Shown one piece after another: positions 53,425 through 62,802 of a stretch of 64,000 bases of DNA. The position numbers and the translations under genes were made by a program. Each line of letters begins with the position of its first letter. Within the stretch, counting starts at the first letter, position 1. The notes under the pieces were generated by a model. That model worked only from the letters and a program-made list of their open reading frames with translations. It did no database searches and was not told where the DNA came from. Origin of the DNA: Mycolicibacterium aichiense (GTDB taxonomy: Bacteria > Actinomycetota > Actinomycetes > Mycobacteriales > Mycobacteriaceae); the NCBI RefSeq assembly GCF_010726245.1, contig NZ_AP022561.1, positions 4,774,001 to 4,838,000 on the forward strand, written 5' to 3'.

Positions 53425-54588
53425 ATGCCGAAAAGCTCTGAGCAATCTCAACTTTCACTGGGTGTGCTCGCTCGGTCGCGCAAGGAGAACGAGCTTCGGC
53501 TGCCCATCCATCCCGCGCATATCGACAGAATCGACGCCGCGTTGCGACAGCGGATGTTTCTCGAGCATGGCTTCGGCGAGCATTTCGGCGTCACTGACGA
53601 AGCTCTGGCCGGGCTGGTCGCCGGGATCAAGCCGCGTGCTCAGTTGATCGCCGAGTGTGACGTCATCCTGCTGCCCAAGGTCCAGGCCGAAGACCTCGCG
53701 GAGATGAACGTCGGACAAGTGGTCTGGGGATGGCCGCACTGTGTCCAGGACGCTGCCTTGACGCAGGCCGCCATCGACCGGCGGTTGACGATCATCGCCT
53801 TCGAGGCGATGAACCATTGGCACGCCGATGGTTCCTTCGCACTCCACGTATTCCACAAGAACAATGAACTCGCCGGTTATTGCTCCGTCCTCCATGCGAT
53901 GCAGTTGGCCGGCGTCACCGGCAGTTATGGCCGACGGTTGCGGGCTGCAGTGATCGGATTCGGTGCCACCGCTCGTGGAGCGGTCACCGCGCTCAATGCG
54001 CACGGCGTCGACGACGTGCGGGTGCTCACCAACCGCGACGCGGCCGCGGTAGCCTCGCCCATTCACTCGACCCAGATCTTCAAGATGTGGCAGGACTCTG
54101 ACGACGCCGCGCGCACTTGGGTGGACACCCCCGACGGTCCTGCGCCGGCAGCGACGCTGCTGGCCGATAACGACATCGTCGTCAACTGCGTCCTTCAGGA
54201 TCCCGAGGCGCCGCTGATCTTCGTGACCGCCGACGAACTCGAGGCGTTCGCTCCCGGCAGCCTGATCGTCGACGTCTCCTGCGATACCGGGATGGGCTTC
54301 AGCTGGGCTCGGCCGACGTCGTTCACCGACCCGGTCATCACCGTGGGTTCCGGCGTGCACTACTACGCCGTCGACCACAGCCCGTCGTACCTGTGGAATT
54401 CGGCGACGTGGGAAATCAGCGAGGCGTTGCTGCCGCACATCGCGACGGTCCTGGCCGGACCGGACGCCTGGGACAGCAGCACGACGATCTCCCGAGCTGT
54501 AGAGATTCGCGACGGTGTTGTCCGCAACCCCACCATCTTGTCGTTCCAGCGTCGAGCGGAGGACTACCCGCACCGGGTAGCGACGTAA
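53425..54588 (+). CDS. N5-(carboxyethyl)ornithine synthase-like / alanine dehydrogenase-family enzyme
   Basis: 387 residues from ATG at 53425; an upstream frame to 53353 is not conserved. The N-terminal AlaDH/PNT domain shows SRKENELRLPIHPAHIDRID and the CEOS-like ECDVILLPKVQAEDLAEM. The NAD(P) domain has AAVIGFGATARGAVTALNAH. N5-(carboxyethyl)ornithine synthase joins pyruvate to ornithine reductively; the assignment rests on FEAMNHW and the general layout. It probably belongs to the transcript starting at the TetR operators. Lysine dehydrogenase or another AlaDH relative is the alternative. Confidence 0.72.
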   Translation: MPKSSEQSQLSLGVLARSRKENELRLPIHPAHIDRIDAALRQRMFLEHGFGEHFGVTDEALAGLVAGIKPRAQLIAECDVILLPKVQAEDLAEMNVGQVVWGWPHCVQDAALTQAAIDRRLTIIAFEAMNHWHADGSFALHVFHKNNELAGYCSVLHAMQLAGVTGSYGRRLRAAVIGFGATARGAVTALNAHGVDDVRVLTNRDAAAVASPIHSTQIFKMWQDSDDAARTWVDTPDGPAPAATLLADNDIVVNCVLQDPEAPLIFVTADELEAFAPGSLIVDVSCDTGMGFSWARPTSFTDPVITVGSGVHYYAVDHSPSYLWNSATWEISEALLPHIATVLAGPDAWDSSTTISRAVEIRDGVVRNPTILSFQRRAEDYPHRVAT

Positions 54589-54698
54589 TCCAGTGCGGCT
54601 CGAGGCCAACGGCGCCAAAGTTCAGCTGGGCCGGGCCATCTCAATGGGTTCAGGTTGACGTTGAACGGGTCCGGATCGGGCATGCTTGGCCGCTCGGC

Positions 54699-55502
54699 TC
54701 ACTGGATCGACACCAGTTGGTCGAGAGAGTCTCTGGGCAGGTCGCCATCGACGATCGCCATGACCTCAAGGCTGTTCAGCGTGATCGCGCCGTTGTGGTT
54801 GTCCAGGAAGGCAATGTCCGCCGCGTCACGGCCGGTGGCAATCCGCACCAGGGTTTGCCGCGGCGCCAAGAGCGTTCCGTCGACAACCCACCACTGTCCT
54901 CTCACATACGCCTCGGCGACAGCGTGAAAGTCCATGGGGTACAGACCCGGCGCGTACACCGAGACCACTCGGGCGGGCACGTTGACCGCCCGTAGCAGAG
55001 CGACGACCAGGTGCGCGAAGTCACGACACACCCCCGCGCCCGCCAGCAATGTGTCCACAGCTCCATCGATCGGGTCGCTGGAGCCAGGCACGTAGTTCAG
55101 TCTGTTTCCCACCCACGACGCCACATGCTCCAACAGCGATTCCGAGTCGAGATAGTTACCGAACTCCGTTGCGGCGAAGCCATAGAACTTATCAGCCTCC
55201 GCATACCTACTGGGGCGCAGGTACTTTGACACGTCGTAGTCGGTCACCGGAGCCGGCTTGGTTTGGCCGCTGATGGTTGCCTCATAGGCGACGCTCAGCG
55301 TTCCCACCGGAACGTCGAGCTTGTGGATTCGGTTGCCGTGCTCACCGCTGATCTCCGCCGCTGCGACGGGGAGCCCGTCCAGGATGAAGGACAACGCCTC
55401 GGATACTTCGGCTCCCGGGTGCGGCGCGACGGCGATTTGGAACTCCAGAGCCGTCGGACCGGTGATCTCCACCTCGAGGTGGGCGGCCACCTCTCGCTTC
55501 AT
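54699..55502 (-). CDS. Transglutaminase-like cysteine protease-fold protein
   Basis: 267 residues from the ATG at 55502; the upstream frame to 55589 is unsupported. An N-terminal beta domain (KREVAAHLEVEITGPTALEF) precedes the transglutaminase core. The triad is seen as GAGVCRDFAHL (Cys), MDFHAVAEAYV (His) and WVVDGTLLAPR (Asp). Such proteins act as peptidases or amide transferases. It is the same strand as the GH130 operon 120 bases upstream. The C-terminal part after the triad is short. Confidence 0.85.
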   Translation of the reverse strand: MKREVAAHLEVEITGPTALEFQIAVAPHPGAEVSEALSFILDGLPVAAAEISGEHGNRIHKLDVPVGTLSVAYEATISGQTKPAPVTDYDVSKYLRPSRYAEADKFYGFAATEFGNYLDSESLLEHVASWVGNRLNYVPGSSDPIDGAVDTLLAGAGVCRDFAHLVVALLRAVNVPARVVSVYAPGLYPMDFHAVAEAYVRGQWWVVDGTLLAPRQTLVRIATGRDAADIAFLDNHNGAITLNSLEVMAIVDGDLPRDSLDQLVSIQ

Positions 55503-55622
55503 CACGACCACGATGCCCTGCCCGGCCGCTCTGCGCTCATATCCGTCCCGCTGACCGTGCGCGAGCTGTTGTTCTTCGTGTTGCGGCACCCCGAGAGAGG
55601 CCGTTCGAGATCCGCCCGCACC

Positions 55623-57104
55623 TCAGCGCACCCCGAGCGCCGACATCAGGTCGGGCATCGCGACGGTCGCAAATCCGATCGAGGCGTCCCCAATTCCGTA
55701 GGGCAGCACCAAGGTGTCGGCGTGAACGAGTGCGCCGCACGAATAGACCACGTTGGGGACGTAACCGTCCTGCTCGTCCGGGGCGGGACTCAGCAGCGGC
55801 TCGCGCAGCCGGCCGATCACTTTCGTCGGGTCGTCGAGGTCGAGCAACAGAGCACCCATCCGGTAGGTGCGCATCGGGCCGACCCCATGGGTGAGCACCA
55901 ACCATCCGGCATCGGTCTCGATCGGTGAACCACAGTTGCCCAGTTGCAACACTTCCCAGGCCTCGACCGAACGCTGGCACGGGCGCGAGTCCGTCCACAC
56001 AAATGGGTGATCCGAATACGCGATTGAGTTCGACTCTCGATCCGCCCTCGACAACCCGGCGTACCGACCGTTGATGCGACGCGGAAACAATGCCAGACCC
56101 TTGTTGGCCGCAGCGCGCCCAACCATGGGCTTCGAGGTGAATGACCGGAAGTCAGCCGTCTCCAACAGCTGTTGGCTGATGTGCGAACCGCTGTAAGCGG
56201 TGTAGGTGGCGTAGAAGGTCACAGAGCCGTCGTCGTCGACGAAGCGCACGAAACGCGCGTCCTCCATCCCGACCGATTCGGCATTCATCGCAGGCCACAA
56301 CACACGTTCGGAAAGCGGTACCTGGTCGGGGAATTCGACAGCGTAGCTCCTGTCCGCGATCGCGCGGATGTCGGAGATTGTCTCGAGCACACGTCCACGA
56401 GTGCTCGAGTGGGACTGCAGTTGGACCAGCCGCTCCTCGAGGTCGCTACGGCTAAAGCACTCACCGAGTGGTTCGAGGACGTAGTTGGCTGCTTCCCCGT
56501 CATCGTCGAGTCGGTGAAGCTCGCTGCGGAAGACCGCGGCGTCCAAACCGCCCGCCGCCGTCGCGCCGACCGTGGCGAACGCACCCAGAGGGTCAATGCG
56601 AGGACACCCCGATGCATCGACCGCACCGGTCCGAAACCCGATCGAGGACCGATGGCCTTCACCAATACCGCGGACACTCAACACAATCCGTAGTTCACCC
56701 GCAGTCGTCCCGGTCTGGTCAGGGTGCGCGACAATGCTGGGATTGCACAGCGCCGCGCCCTCGATCGCGTACTCGCTGGTGAAGGTGGCGCCCAGTAACA
56801 GCATCCGGGCATCGGACACTCGCGCATCTGGCCGCAGCCGGTCAGCGAGTTCGCGGGCGTGCCGCCGGAACGTGCCGCCCAGATCGCGATGCCGGCTGTC
56901 GAACCGGCTGATCACGTCATCCAGCGAGCGCATAACATCGTCTTCACCCAGCGCGAGGATGCGCGCGAGCACCGCACCTGCCCGCGAATCCTGCTGCTCG
57001 AAGCCTTCCTGGCCAGGCACGAAGAGCCGGGTGACGACTCGTGACCTGTCAAGCGTCAGCCGCAGTGGGACACGCTTGGCGAGATCAACTTCCATCGACG
57101 TCAT
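55623..57104 (-). CDS. GH130-like glycoside phosphorylase/hydrolase
   Basis: 493 residues. The N-terminal ~110 residues are helical and not part of the GH130 fold. The five-bladed propeller begins near EGAALCNPSIVAHPDQ and carries SVGMEDARFVRFVDDDG, a metal/phosphate-site segment of this family, SRADRESNSIAYSDH, GNCGSPIETDAGWLVLTHGV and VPNVVYSCGALVHADTLVLP. GH130 enzymes phosphorolyse or hydrolyse beta-mannosides. It is coupled by ATGA overlap to the toroid gene, last of a three-gene unit. The exact substrate cannot be read. Confidence 0.8.
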   Translation of the reverse strand: MTSMEVDLAKRVPLRLTLDRSRVVTRLFVPGQEGFEQQDSRAGAVLARILALGEDDVMRSLDDVISRFDSRHRDLGGTFRRHARELADRLRPDARVSDARMLLLGATFTSEYAIEGAALCNPSIVAHPDQTGTTAGELRIVLSVRGIGEGHRSSIGFRTGAVDASGCPRIDPLGAFATVGATAAGGLDAAVFRSELHRLDDDGEAANYVLEPLGECFSRSDLEERLVQLQSHSSTRGRVLETISDIRAIADRSYAVEFPDQVPLSERVLWPAMNAESVGMEDARFVRFVDDDGSVTFYATYTAYSGSHISQQLLETADFRSFTSKPMVGRAAANKGLALFPRRINGRYAGLSRADRESNSIAYSDHPFVWTDSRPCQRSVEAWEVLQLGNCGSPIETDAGWLVLTHGVGPMRTYRMGALLLDLDDPTKVIGRLREPLLSPAPDEQDGYVPNVVYSCGALVHADTLVLPYGIGDASIGFATVAMPDLMSALGVR

Positions 57105-58120
57105 CTCTGCAGCAACGATATTCGCCGGCCGTGCTGCATCGTCGAGATCATTGCCAACGTCGACTCAGCGCCTTGATTGAGGTTTACCCCGTCGGCCAGT
57201 AGCCCGTCGTATCCACCGCCGGTGGCCGGATCCCACATCAGCTGGCCGGCGTCATTGGCGCCGGTGAACCACGACACAGCATTTCGCACACCGTCGTTCC
57301 ACTGTGCGGCGGCGTCGACGGCAGCGGCGCGAGCGCAGGCGTCGGCCAGAGCTGCGACCTCGATCGGCTGCTGATCGAAAGCCGGTTGGGGGTCGCCAGG
57401 GCCCCGTCCTGCGACCGGAGTGGGCGACAGGTGCCCATTGAGGGTTTCGATGTCCACAAGCCAGGCCAACAGGTCGAGTCCCTGCTGCCACAGTTTCGGT
57501 GCCTCCAGCGCCACACCCACACCGATGATCGCTTCGGCCAGAACAGCATTGGCGTAGCGGAGACGCGGCTCGGGCCACGGCCAGTCAGGATTGCCGTTCG
57601 GCTTGGCTATCGAGACCGCGTAATCGGTGACCAGTTTGCGGGCAGCGCGATGGTCAGGATGGACCGTGAGAACTTCAACGGCACCCAAAGCGGCGTATGC
57701 CATCGCGCGCGGCCATTTCGACCGTCCTTGGGCGGCACGTTCGAACTGGACGAGCGCTGACTTGCGCACCCATACGACGTCGCTGTGCGCTACTGCTGTA
57801 CCGAGGCCCCAGATGCATCTGCCCCAACAGTCGTCCAGGCTCGGTTCGTCCAACCACTTACCGGCAGCATCCATTCGGTTCCGGCAGGCACCACCGAGGG
57901 CTTGGGCGTCATTGAGGAACCGCACGGCAACGCCGGCGAGGCGATTGACCTCACCGGAGGCGCCGGGCTCACGGGCCGCGACGACGAGCACGCGGGCCAT
58001 GTCGTCAGTGCAATAGCCGTGCTCGGGCCGCGGTTCGTCAAAACACGCATGCTCAAAGGTCCCGCGATGGTCCGTCATCCGAAGTAGTTGATCGAACTTC
58101 GGAATCGCTATCTCGCTCAT
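57101..58120 (-). CDS. Alpha/alpha-toroid protein of glycan metabolism, unknown activity
   Basis: 339 residues, mostly amphipathic helices with Trp/Ala-rich turns (DDCWGRCIWGLGTAVAHSD, NPDWPWPEPRLRYANAVLAE), the pattern of (alpha/alpha)6 barrels seen in glycosidases and AGE-like enzymes. HGYCTDDMARVLVV near residue 35 and the final YDGLLADGVNLNQGAESTLA are conserved-looking. It overlaps both neighbours by four bases, between a GT4 and a GH130 enzyme. A glycosidase, epimerase or chaperone role is possible; none is proven. Confidence 0.65.
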   Translation of the reverse strand: MSEIAIPKFDQLLRMTDHRGTFEHACFDEPRPEHGYCTDDMARVLVVAAREPGASGEVNRLAGVAVRFLNDAQALGGACRNRMDAAGKWLDEPSLDDCWGRCIWGLGTAVAHSDVVWVRKSALVQFERAAQGRSKWPRAMAYAALGAVEVLTVHPDHRAARKLVTDYAVSIAKPNGNPDWPWPEPRLRYANAVLAEAIIGVGVALEAPKLWQQGLDLLAWLVDIETLNGHLSPTPVAGRGPGDPQPAFDQQPIEVAALADACARAAAVDAAAQWNDGVRNAVSWFTGANDAGQLMWDPATGGGYDGLLADGVNLNQGAESTLAMISTMQHGRRISLLQR

Positions 58121-59298
58121 ACGAGTGCCGACCTTCGGGAGCAGAGACGTTGAGCCAGAACCAAATAGTCTTTGGCAACCACTGGCCAGGCCATCGTCGG
58201 GGCCAACAGGCGCGCCCTTGCCGCCATCTGTCCAGCCAACCGGGGTTGCGTCAGCACTGAGAGCAGGGCGGATGTGAGTGCATCCGTGTCGCCGTGCGGC
58301 ACGACGATTCCGGTGCCGTCGCCGAGCAATTCGGCCGCATGAGGGAACGCGGTCGCCACGACGGGACGTCCGTTGGCGATAGCGTCAACCAGTACGCCCG
58401 AGGTGACTTGTTCGGTGGAGTCGTATGGCAAGACCACCGCCGCCGCTGACTGAATCATGGCGCCAAGCGCCTTGTTGTCCCGGTAGGAGCAGTCGAACTT
58501 CACCGAGTCCGCGACGCCGCGGCTGTTGGCACGTTCCCGCAGAGCATCAAGGTAGGCGTCGCCATCCGCGGCGAGCACCTTCGGGTGCGTGCGGCCGGCG
58601 ATCAGATAGACGGGCCGCCCGGGGAGTTCGCTGAGCGCGGCCATGGCATCGATGACTCGCTCGATGCCCTTGCCCGGCCCAAGCAGGCCCCAGGTCAAGA
58701 GCGTGGGACGACCCGAACGTTTGACGTCAGCCCTGGCGCCGACGGTAGCTCCGTGCGGAATCGTGATGATCTTTCGGCTGTCGACTTCGTAACCCAGGCA
58801 AAGACGTTCGCGCGCAGCGTTGGTCATCACGACAACCTGATCGGCTTGCGCCACTATCGATTCCAGTACCCAACGTTGTCGCGGCGTAGGCTGTTTGAGC
58901 ACCGTGTGAGCAACAACGACTGTCGGAACCTGCATCGCACGGATGATGTCGACGACCTCGTCGCCGTCGGCTCCGCCGTAGATCCCGTACTCGTGCTGTA
59001 TGACCACAACGTCAGATCTGTTCAGCAGCTGTACGCCTGCGGATACCGACGCCGGTACACCGTTGATCAATTCTCCGATGACCTGGACGTCGCCGCTTGG
59101 CGGCCCATCGGCGATCCGAACCACGTCGACTGCGGCACCGTTGTCGCGAAGCCCGTCGGCCAGCGCCGCGCTGAACGTGGCCAATCCGCACAATGTCGGC
59201 GGATATGTGCTCAGTATTCCGACCCGTGGGATCCGGGAAAAGCCCTGGCGGCTAACGGAACTGGACGTATTTGTTGGAAAGACAGATTGAAAGTTCAA
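58117..59298 (-). CDS. Glycosyltransferase family 4
   Basis: 393 residues at most; the first codon is TTG at 59298 and a later start is possible. GILSTYPPTLCGLATFSAAL is the donor-domain loop, then VVIQHEYGIYGGADGD, TLLTWGLLGPGKGIERVIDA, VVLPYDSTEQVTSGVLVDAI (with the E-x7 pattern) and GIVVPHGDTDALTSAL. It is the first gene of the ATGA-coupled GT4/toroid/GH130 unit. It likely builds or extends a mannoside that the GH130 enzyme turns over. The donor is unknown. Confidence 0.8.
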   Translation of the reverse strand: MNFQSVFPTNTSSSVSRQGFSRIPRVGILSTYPPTLCGLATFSAALADGLRDNGAAVDVVRIADGPPSGDVQVIGELINGVPASVSAGVQLLNRSDVVVIQHEYGIYGGADGDEVVDIIRAMQVPTVVVAHTVLKQPTPRQRWVLESIVAQADQVVVMTNAARERLCLGYEVDSRKIITIPHGATVGARADVKRSGRPTLLTWGLLGPGKGIERVIDAMAALSELPGRPVYLIAGRTHPKVLAADGDAYLDALRERANSRGVADSVKFDCSYRDNKALGAMIQSAAAVVLPYDSTEQVTSGVLVDAIANGRPVVATAFPHAAELLGDGTGIVVPHGDTDALTSALLSVLTQPRLAGQMAARARLLAPTMAWPVVAKDYLVLAQRLCSRRSALV

Positions 59299-59690
59299 GG
59301 TGATCCCGTCTTGCGGTTGTCACCGACGTGCCCGGCATGAGCGAATGCTCGACGAGTCAGCGGCGGACGGCTGAGTCATTCCGGACTGGCTGAATTCCCA
59401 ACACCACCCACACTACACCCCACGACCAGGCAGTGAGCTCCAACGACGGCCGGCGCGAGAATCGGACAGCGCACCAAACGTCACTCATCCTGCCGCCGCA
59501 TCGCCAGGCTCCTCATCGATTTCCGTTGATAATGAACAGTTTCCAACCGATCGCCAGGTTTTGCCGGTCAGCACGGATGTCGGTACCGATGCGAGTAGGC
59601 TTCATGTACGGCGATGCTTCGGACGCGGTCACCCCTCGGGTCACCGCCGCCCATCTTGGTGGGTTTCATTGCCGCAGACAGGAGCGTCCG
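59299..59690. other. Divergent intergenic region
   Basis: About 390 bases between the GT4 unit and the DUF5994-like gene. A frame upstream of the DUF5994 start is open but unconserved. Promoters in both directions are expected; none could be assigned with confidence. Confidence 0.4.
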
Positions 59691-60146
59691 ATGACGCAAC
59701 CAGAAGTACGCCCGTCAGTTGGCTGGAAAGAGCCGCCACCACAGGCGACACCGCGCTTACGACTGAAGCCGAAGGGCCCCCAGACCGGTCGCGTTGACGG
59801 GGCGTGGTGGCCGCACAGCGAAGACCTCGAGGCCGAAGTCCCCGACCTGCTCGCGGTGTTGTCGATTCGCCTCGGCCCGATCAGCTATGTCCTCTACAAA
59901 ATGACGGAGTGGGTGAAGGCCCGCGGCAAGATACTGATCGGCGGCCGAACTGTCCGACTCGACGGCTACCACCGCCAACCGAGCAACACAGTTGAAGTTC
60001 AGGGGCTTGGCGGCGGGAAGCTTGTCCTGCTCGTCGTACCTGTGGGAACAGATGCCGATCGGGCGCACGCCGTCATGATGACGGCCGCGGCTCCCGACAA
60101 TGCCTCGACCAGCGATGAACTGCTGGCTGTGGCCCTCGACGGCTAG
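59691..60146 (+). CDS. DUF5994-type protein, copy 1
   Basis: 151 residues from ATG at 59691, with ACAGGAGC upstream. RLRLKPKGPQTGRVDGAWWP then HSEDLEAEVPDLLAVLSIRL GPISYV shows the family core, shared with the protein at 61602-62111. The middle is GGRTVRLDGYHRQPSNTVEV, then KLVLLVVPVG. No catalytic motif is evident and no signal peptide is present. Members are confined to actinobacteria and often have paralogues. Function unknown. Confidence 0.72.
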   Translation: MTQPEVRPSVGWKEPPPQATPRLRLKPKGPQTGRVDGAWWPHSEDLEAEVPDLLAVLSIRLGPISYVLYKMTEWVKARGKILIGGRTVRLDGYHRQPSNTVEVQGLGGGKLVLLVVPVGTDADRAHAVMMTAAAPDNASTSDELLAVALDG

Positions 60147-60250
60147 GCGCGGGTCCGAGCCGTCCACCGATCGGCGGACACCACGGTCCACTGCCAAGAT
60201 CCACTGCCCAGTGGATACCTGTGGCGCACGCCACTGGCGACGATTGCGTC

Positions 60251-61585
60251 ATGGAAACACGTATCCGCCGGGTCGCGCTCGCCAGCTACGTCGGCTCGGC
60301 GATCGAGTACTACGACTTCTTCATCTACGGCACCGCCGCCGCGCTGGTGTTCCCGCACGTGTTCTTCCCGAGTATGAGCCCACTGATGGCGACCATCGCC
60401 TCGCTGGGCACCTTCGCGGCAGCGTTCCTGTCCCGGCCAATCGGGGCCGCGGTGTTCGGCCACTTCGGCGATCGCATCGGACGCAAGAACACCTTGGTGT
60501 TCACGCTGCTGATCATGGGTGCATCCAGCGTCTGCGTCGGCCTCATCCCCAGCACAGCCGTCATCGGCACGGCCGCACCCCTGCTGCTGATCAGCATGCG
60601 ACTGCTACAAGGTTTCGCCGTTGGCGGCGAGTGGGCCGGTGCCGCCCTGATGAGCGCCGAGCAGGCGCCGCACGGCAAGCGCGGCTACTACTGCATGTTC
60701 ACCCAGTTGGGTCTCGGCACCGCGCTGGTCTTGGGCAACCTGGTGTTCCTTGGGGTGCACGGCGCCTTCGGTGACGCGGAAACAGCCTTCCTGCAATGGG
60801 GTTGGCGCATCCCGTTCCTCATCAGTGCGGTGCTGGTGGCGGTCGCGCTCTACATCCGGCTGCACCTCGAGGAAAGCCCCGTGTTCGCCGAGTCGGCGGC
60901 CGAGGGTCACAGCGGGGTTCCACTCGCCGAAGCAGTTCGGCACCAAGGCCGCGAAGTGGTGTTAGCGGCCGGCGCGGTGATGGGCTTGTTCATGCTGGCG
61001 TTCCAGGTGGGCACCTACTTCCCCAATTACGCCGCGACGCACCTGCATTACGACGAGGATCTGATCCTGCTCGTGGGCGTGGCTGGTGGGGTGTGTTCGT
61101 TGGTGTTCGTCGCCGCGTCGGCGATCCTGAGCGATACCTACGGCCGTCGCCGCATCCTCGCGCTCGGCGCCGCACTGGCGTTGCCCTGGACCCTGATCCT
61201 GTTCCCGCTCATCCAATCCGGCGACCCCGTCCGCTACGGCATCGCCGTCATCGGTACCTACGGCATCATCGGCATCATGATGGGCCCGCTGGCCGCGTTC
61301 ATTCCGGAGATCTTCGCGGTCCGCTACCGCTACAGCGGTGCCGGCCTGTCCTACAACGTCGGCGGCATCATCGGTGGCGCGCTGCCCCCGGTGCTCTCCC
61401 CGGTGCTGCTGTCGTCGTACGGCAGCTGGTCGATCACCGCGATGATGGCGGGCTTCACCGTGGTCAGCCTGGTAAGTGCGCTGCTCCTGACCGAGACGGC
61501 CGGACGTGGCTTGGGCGCGGCTGAGTCACCCGAGCCCCGTGAACCCGTCGTCGCGCAGCAGCGCTTGGCCCACGCGGCGTGCTAG
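60251..61585 (+). CDS. MFS transporter, metabolite:H+ symporter (MHS) family
   Basis: 444 residues from ATG at 60251. RRVALASYVGSAIEYYDFFI is the first-helix signature of MHS proteins (shikimate, proline/betaine, citrate type). SRPIGAAVFGHFGDRIGRKN is the MFS loop 2-3 motif. Twelve membrane segments are apparent. It is between the two DUF5994-type genes. The substrate cannot be told: dicarboxylates, aromatic acids and osmolytes are all possible. Confidence 0.88.
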   Translation: METRIRRVALASYVGSAIEYYDFFIYGTAAALVFPHVFFPSMSPLMATIASLGTFAAAFLSRPIGAAVFGHFGDRIGRKNTLVFTLLIMGASSVCVGLIPSTAVIGTAAPLLLISMRLLQGFAVGGEWAGAALMSAEQAPHGKRGYYCMFTQLGLGTALVLGNLVFLGVHGAFGDAETAFLQWGWRIPFLISAVLVAVALYIRLHLEESPVFAESAAEGHSGVPLAEAVRHQGREVVLAAGAVMGLFMLAFQVGTYFPNYAATHLHYDEDLILLVGVAGGVCSLVFVAASAILSDTYGRRRILALGAALALPWTLILFPLIQSGDPVRYGIAVIGTYGIIGIMMGPLAAFIPEIFAVRYRYSGAGLSYNVGGIIGGALPPVLSPVLLSSYGSWSITAMMAGFTVVSLVSALLLTETAGRGLGAAESPEPREPVVAQQRLAHAAC

Positions 61586-61601
61586 CCACCAGCCGACGCC
61601 G

Positions 61602-62111
61602 TCAGGGCGCGGCGGCTTCGACCTTCGCGGCGGCCTCGAGCATCTGGGCCGACCACAGGGAGCACTCTGCCTCTGCCGCACGAATCACGGCGTCAGCGAT
61701 ATCGCACATCGAGCTGTCGTGCTCGGCGCCGGCATCCATTGCGGCCGCGCGCCGTATCACCAGACGCCCCAGATTCACCGACGTGGAGCTGGGCACCACG
61801 AGCAGCCGTGCGCAGCCGGTACGACCGGAGACAATCATCAGCCGATGCTGGCGATCGTTCCAGCCGTGCATCGACACCGCCCCCGACGTCAGCGTCTTCA
61901 AGACCGGGGTGCCCGACGACGACGACCAGTTGATCTTGATATCGACGATTTCACCCAGCACCGGATGCAATGCCTCGATCAATTCCGGCAGTTCGCGGGC
62001 AAGCGCGAAGGAATGCGGCCACCAAGCGCCATCGATGTCACCGCCGAGGGTGGGTTTCAGTGTGACGCGCACCGGACTGGCCAGGCGCCGACTCCCGGAC
62101 ATGCCGTTCAC
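61602..62111 (-). CDS. DUF5994-type protein, copy 2
   Basis: 169 residues from GTG at 62111 (ATG at 62102 alternative). The core VRVTLKPTLGGDIDGAWWP, HSFALARELPELIEALHPVL is parallel to copy 1. The middle WSSSSGTPVLKTLTSGAVSM differs. The C-terminal ~60 residues (RLVIRRAAAMDAGAEHDSSM) have no counterpart in copy 1. It is convergent with the MHS transporter gene, 16 bases apart. Function unknown. Confidence 0.7.
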   Translation of the reverse strand: MNGMSGSRRLASPVRVTLKPTLGGDIDGAWWPHSFALARELPELIEALHPVLGEIVDIKINWSSSSGTPVLKTLTSGAVSMHGWNDRQHRLMIVSGRTGCARLLVVPSSTSVNLGRLVIRRAAAMDAGAEHDSSMCDIADAVIRAAEAECSLWSAQMLEAAAKVEAAAP

Positions 62112-62572
62112 GAGGACGCCGATGTCGGCGAGTGGGACTCGGTGAGTCCAGAGAAAATCGGGTGCGGGACGGGCACATTGGCCGTCTCATACGCAGCATC
62201 CGTCGTCTCGACAGGATGAGAGAAAAGGTCGGAGCTTTCCATCTGGGAAATTCCTCACGCGTTAGCAGAGTCGACCTGCGGGCAGAGCCCAGGCCTAACG
62301 GTCCCCGCCAATGCAGAACGGATCTGCCTTCGACACTACACCCCGGGGTTCCCCGAGCGTCGGTCGATTCCGGATTCGCGGTCCGGCTGGCGTCGGCGGT
62401 ATCGAGCGGTGATCGCGTCGGCCGCTCACCGAGCACGTGAAATATCCTGCGGGACAGCAAATTTGCCGGGCGAGAACGCACGAACTCGCCTTGCCGGGCC
62501 CCGTTTCCGGGATTCGGGCGTAGAGTCCAAGGGACCGGGACCGCCATCAGGCCCCCTATTGAAGGGCCAACA
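62112..62572. other. Intergenic region, nothing recognised
   Basis: About 460 bases. Short ORFs on both strands have no ribosome-binding site together with recognisable content. Promoters for the DUF5994 gene (minus) and the micro-protein (plus) should lie here; TAGAGT at about 62521 is a possible -10 for the latter. Confidence 0.35.
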
Positions 62573-62704
62573 ATGTCCGACAAGTCCCCGCGACAGGGTA
62601 TGTCGAAGAAATCCGGCAAGTCCCTGAAAGAGAAACGGGCCGACAAGCGCTCCAAGTCCGACGGCCCGCAGGATCAAACCGTGGCCAACGCCAGAACCCG
62701 CTGA
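62573..62704 (+). CDS. Lys/Arg-rich micro-protein
   Basis: 43 residues: starts SDKSPRQGMSKKSGKSLKEK and ends RTR, with 12 Lys/Arg in the first 27. The ATG follows GAAGGG at 7 bases. The sequence resembles short basic proteins annotated as hypothetical in mycobacteria. It is probably disordered and may bind nucleic acid or acidic surfaces; that is inference. It is shorter than most ORF cut-offs. Confidence 0.55.
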   Translation: MSDKSPRQGMSKKSGKSLKEKRADKRSKSDGPQDQTVANARTR

Positions 62705-62802
62705 GTCCCATGTCGACGATGCGCGGCACTAGCATCGGGTAGTCCTTGCCGACAACACTTTTCGCGACTGTCGGTTAACCTGCTCAGGCAGCGGTCGCCC
62801 GA

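Noticed and set aside
53455..54618. A 387-codon minus-strand frame
   Set aside because: It is antisense to the AlaDH-family enzyme and has no protein features of its own.
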